A DNA stretch of 64,000 nucleotides from an uncultured Actinomycetes bacterium (GTDB taxonomy: Bacteria; Actinomycetota; Actinomycetes; Mycobacteriales; Nakamurellaceae). The position numbers and the translations under genes were made by a program. Each line of letters begins with the position of its first letter. Position 1 is the stretch's first letter. The stretch is taken from NCBI GenBank assembly GCA_937926105.1, contig CALANS010000212.1:62001-126000 (forward strand), given 5' to 3'. Below, one piece after another: positions 62,692 to 64,000 of the stretch. The notes beneath the pieces were generated by a model. It did not search any database. It was given only the letters and a program-made list of their open reading frames with translations, and was not told the origin of the DNA.

Positions 62692-63703
62692 GGCTGGGCG
62701 CCTCCGTGTACTCGGTCAGGTAGCGAAGGATGGCCGTCGATCCGATCATCGTCTCTCCGGTGCCGCGCAGGTCGCGATCCACCTCGAGCGCCGTCGGGAA
62801 CGCGCGTACCCCGCCGGCCGCGGCCAGGTCGCCGCGGTCGCGGTAGATCCGCAGACCAGGCCCGGCGGAAGGTAGTTCGAGGCGGTCGAACCCTTCGACC
62901 AGCGAGACGACCTGCAGGCCGGGGGGCGGCGCCATGCCGGCCAGATGTTCGCGCACCCGGGAGCAGGCGCTGCACCCCGACGACATCAATACCAGCAGGG
63001 TGCGATCGGCGTCGGCGACCAGATCGGCCAGCCGATGCGGCGCGCCACCGCGATCGGTGACGGCCAGCTCGGTCGCGGCGCGCAGCATCATCGGGACGTC
63101 CGGCCCCGGATGACCGTCACCGGCCCCGCCGCCGGAGCGGCCGAGCGCCGCCTCCAGGTCGCGGACCCGGCCGGTGAGCTGACCGACCAGCCGACTCAAC
63201 GTCACCACCAACACCAGCCCGGCGCCGATCGCGATCAGCACCAGTACGCCAGCGCCGACCGTGAGGTGCCGGGCACCGGACGCGTCATAGCATCCGGCCG
63301 CGCAGCCGTGCGGCAGCAGCGACGATGCCAGCACCGCGAGCGATCCGGCCAGCAGCACCAGGTTCCGCACCAGCGTCCGGCCGCTGATCGCCGCACCCGC
63401 CGACAGCTCGCCGAAGCAGGCGCACGCCGGGTGCCGCCCGCGGGCCAGGTTCACCGCCACCAGCACCGTGAAGGCCAGCATCAGTGCGCTCGCAGCGGCC
63501 GACGCCGGGGTGGCCCAGTCGGTCACCGTCAGTGATCCGGCCACCGCGATCTCCGCCAGCGGCAGCACTATGGCGATGGGGGTGGCCAGCCGCGCCGGTA
63601 CACCCAGCTCGCGGGCCGCGACGGCGGTGCCGCGCGGGCTCATCAGCTTCGCGATCCCGCTGACCGCGAAGACCACGGCCAGCAGCAGCCGGACAGCCAG
63701 CAT
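62684..63703 (-). CDS. MauE-thioredoxin-like membrane protein (module gene 2, copy B)
   Basis: A 339-residue paralogue of 60114-61172. Start ATG 63703 (MLAVRLLLAVVFAVSGIAKLMSPRG) aligns with copy A. It keeps HPACACFGELS, HGCAAGCYDASGAR, the coiled linker RDLEAALGR and the thioredoxin CSAC pair (LLVLMSSGCSACSRVREHL), then GVRAFPTALEVD. The same redox-partner role is proposed. It lies 22 bp downstream of the Cys-rich gene. Confidence 0.78.
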   Translation of the reverse strand: MLAVRLLLAVVFAVSGIAKLMSPRGTAVAARELGVPARLATPIAIVLPLAEIAVAGSLTVTDWATPASAAASALMLAFTVLVAVNLARGRHPACACFGELSAGAAISGRTLVRNLVLLAGSLAVLASSLLPHGCAAGCYDASGARHLTVGAGVLVLIAIGAGLVLVVTLSRLVGQLTGRVRDLEAALGRSGGGAGDGHPGPDVPMMLRAATELAVTDRGGAPHRLADLVADADRTLLVLMSSGCSACSRVREHLAGMAPPPGLQVVSLVEGFDRLELPSAGPGLRIYRDRGDLAAAGGVRAFPTALEVDRDLRGTGETMIGSTAILRYLTEYTEAPSHV

Positions 63704-63725
63704 CCTCAGCCCCCCCGTGTCGGTG

Positions 63726-64000
63726 TCACGTCTCGCAGCGACCTTCCGGCGGGGGTCCACACAGGGTCTGCCCGGTCACTCCGAGCCCGCTGGGGCACAC
63801 GTCCAGGCAGTCCACGGCGGTGTCGTGGCAGGAGTCGAGCGGGCCGCACCACACCTGCTGCACCGGATGGCAGCACTCGCAGGCCTCCTTCTGGCCGGCG
63901 TCGAACGCCCCGGCGCCGCCGGCCAGCACGGCTGCCCGGTAGGCGTTCGCGACCGCGATGCAGGCCGCCAGACGAGCGTTCGGGCCCGGGAAGCCGCCGT
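63726..64000 (-). CDS. Cys-rich phospholipase-A2-like protein, C-terminal part (module gene 1, copy B)
   Basis: Only the last 90 or so codons are in the window; the gene runs off the right edge. The frame reads GGFPGPNARLAACIAVANAYRAA, then ECCHPVQQVWCGPLDSCHDTAVDCLDVCPSGLGVTGQTLCGPPPEGRC, matching the C-terminus of copy A (CPSGLGVTGQNLCGPPPEGKC). The presumed Tat signal and HD active-site region would lie beyond 64000. Confidence 0.72.
   Translation of the reverse strand, partial: GGFPGPNARLAACIAVANAYRAAVLAGGAGAFDAGQKEACECCHPVQQVWCGPLDSCHDTAVDCLDVCPSGLGVTGQTLCGPPPEGRCET

Overview
The window is high-GC DNA with actinobacterial gene content. It has resuscitation-promoting factors, an MmpS-like lipoprotein, a maleylpyruvate-isomerase-like (mycothiol-type) protein, many GTG starts and many 4-bp stop/start overlaps. 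The housekeeping order metG-tatD-rpf-rsmA-ispE-(ABC-F)-acyl/AMP ligase-pth-rplY matches the order I remember for Mycobacterium tuberculosis (metS-tatD-rpfB-ksgA-ispE-Rv1012-pks16-pth-rplY). A Frankineae or Nakamurella-like soil actinomycete is a reasonable inference, not a demonstrated identity. I found no rRNA, tRNA, CRISPR array or intact insertion sequence.

Layout. (1) 1-5021: the 3' end of 6-phosphogluconate dehydrogenase, then a roughly 3.9 kb lower-GC island. The island carries an integrase remnant, a frameshifted secreted NucA/NucB-type nuclease with SLH repeats, a hypothetical gene and an MmpS-like lipoprotein. It is closed by a 420-bp perfect duplication of the gnd 3' end. (2) 5.1-7.9 kb: a DHA2 drug exporter divergent from a TetR regulator. 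(3) 7.97-15.0 kb: metG, tatD and two tandem rpf genes that share a conserved 5' leader. (4) 15.0-31.5 kb: a carbohydrate-catabolic island inserted between rpf and rsmA. It contains Gfo/Idh/MocA and VOC proteins, an LLM oxidoreductase, two FGGY kinases, a SorC regulator, a complete sugar ABC importer, a 2-hydroxyacid dehydrogenase, two class II aldolases and a DhnA/LsrF-type aldolase. A 12-bp palindrome marks three of its promoters. (5) 31.5-35.2 kb: rsmA, ispE and an ABC-F ATPase. (6) 35.3-45.6 kb: a second inserted catabolic operon. It contains a creatinase-like M24 protein, an enolase-superfamily enzyme, an opine-type dehydrogenase, an LLM oxidoreductase, an SsuABC-type importer and a ThDP enzyme, and ends in a GntR regulator. 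(7) 46-52.4 kb: a YdeI-like protein, ribokinase, acyl/AMP ligase, a small ArsR operon, pth and rplY.

(8) 52.5-64 kb is accessory DNA. It holds a large M4-like metallopeptidase, an HTH-MNT/HEPN toxin-antitoxin pair, a membrane-anchored secreted protein and a DUF4143 ATPase that appears inserted between two copies of a 57-bp sequence. It also holds a three-gene module present twice in tandem: a Cys-rich phospholipase-A2-like secreted protein, a MauE-thioredoxin membrane protein, and a single-pass protein with an exterior domain. The second copy runs off the right edge, and a third C-terminal scrap survives at 57.98 kb.

How the parts fit. The two catabolic islands each bring their own importer, regulator and enzymes, so each looks like a self-contained uptake-and-degradation unit; the substrate is unknown for both. 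The duplicated three-gene module is the best candidate for an undescribed system. The MauE-thioredoxin protein could oxidise or reduce the Cys-rich exported protein, and both copies keep the same 8-bp gene overlap.
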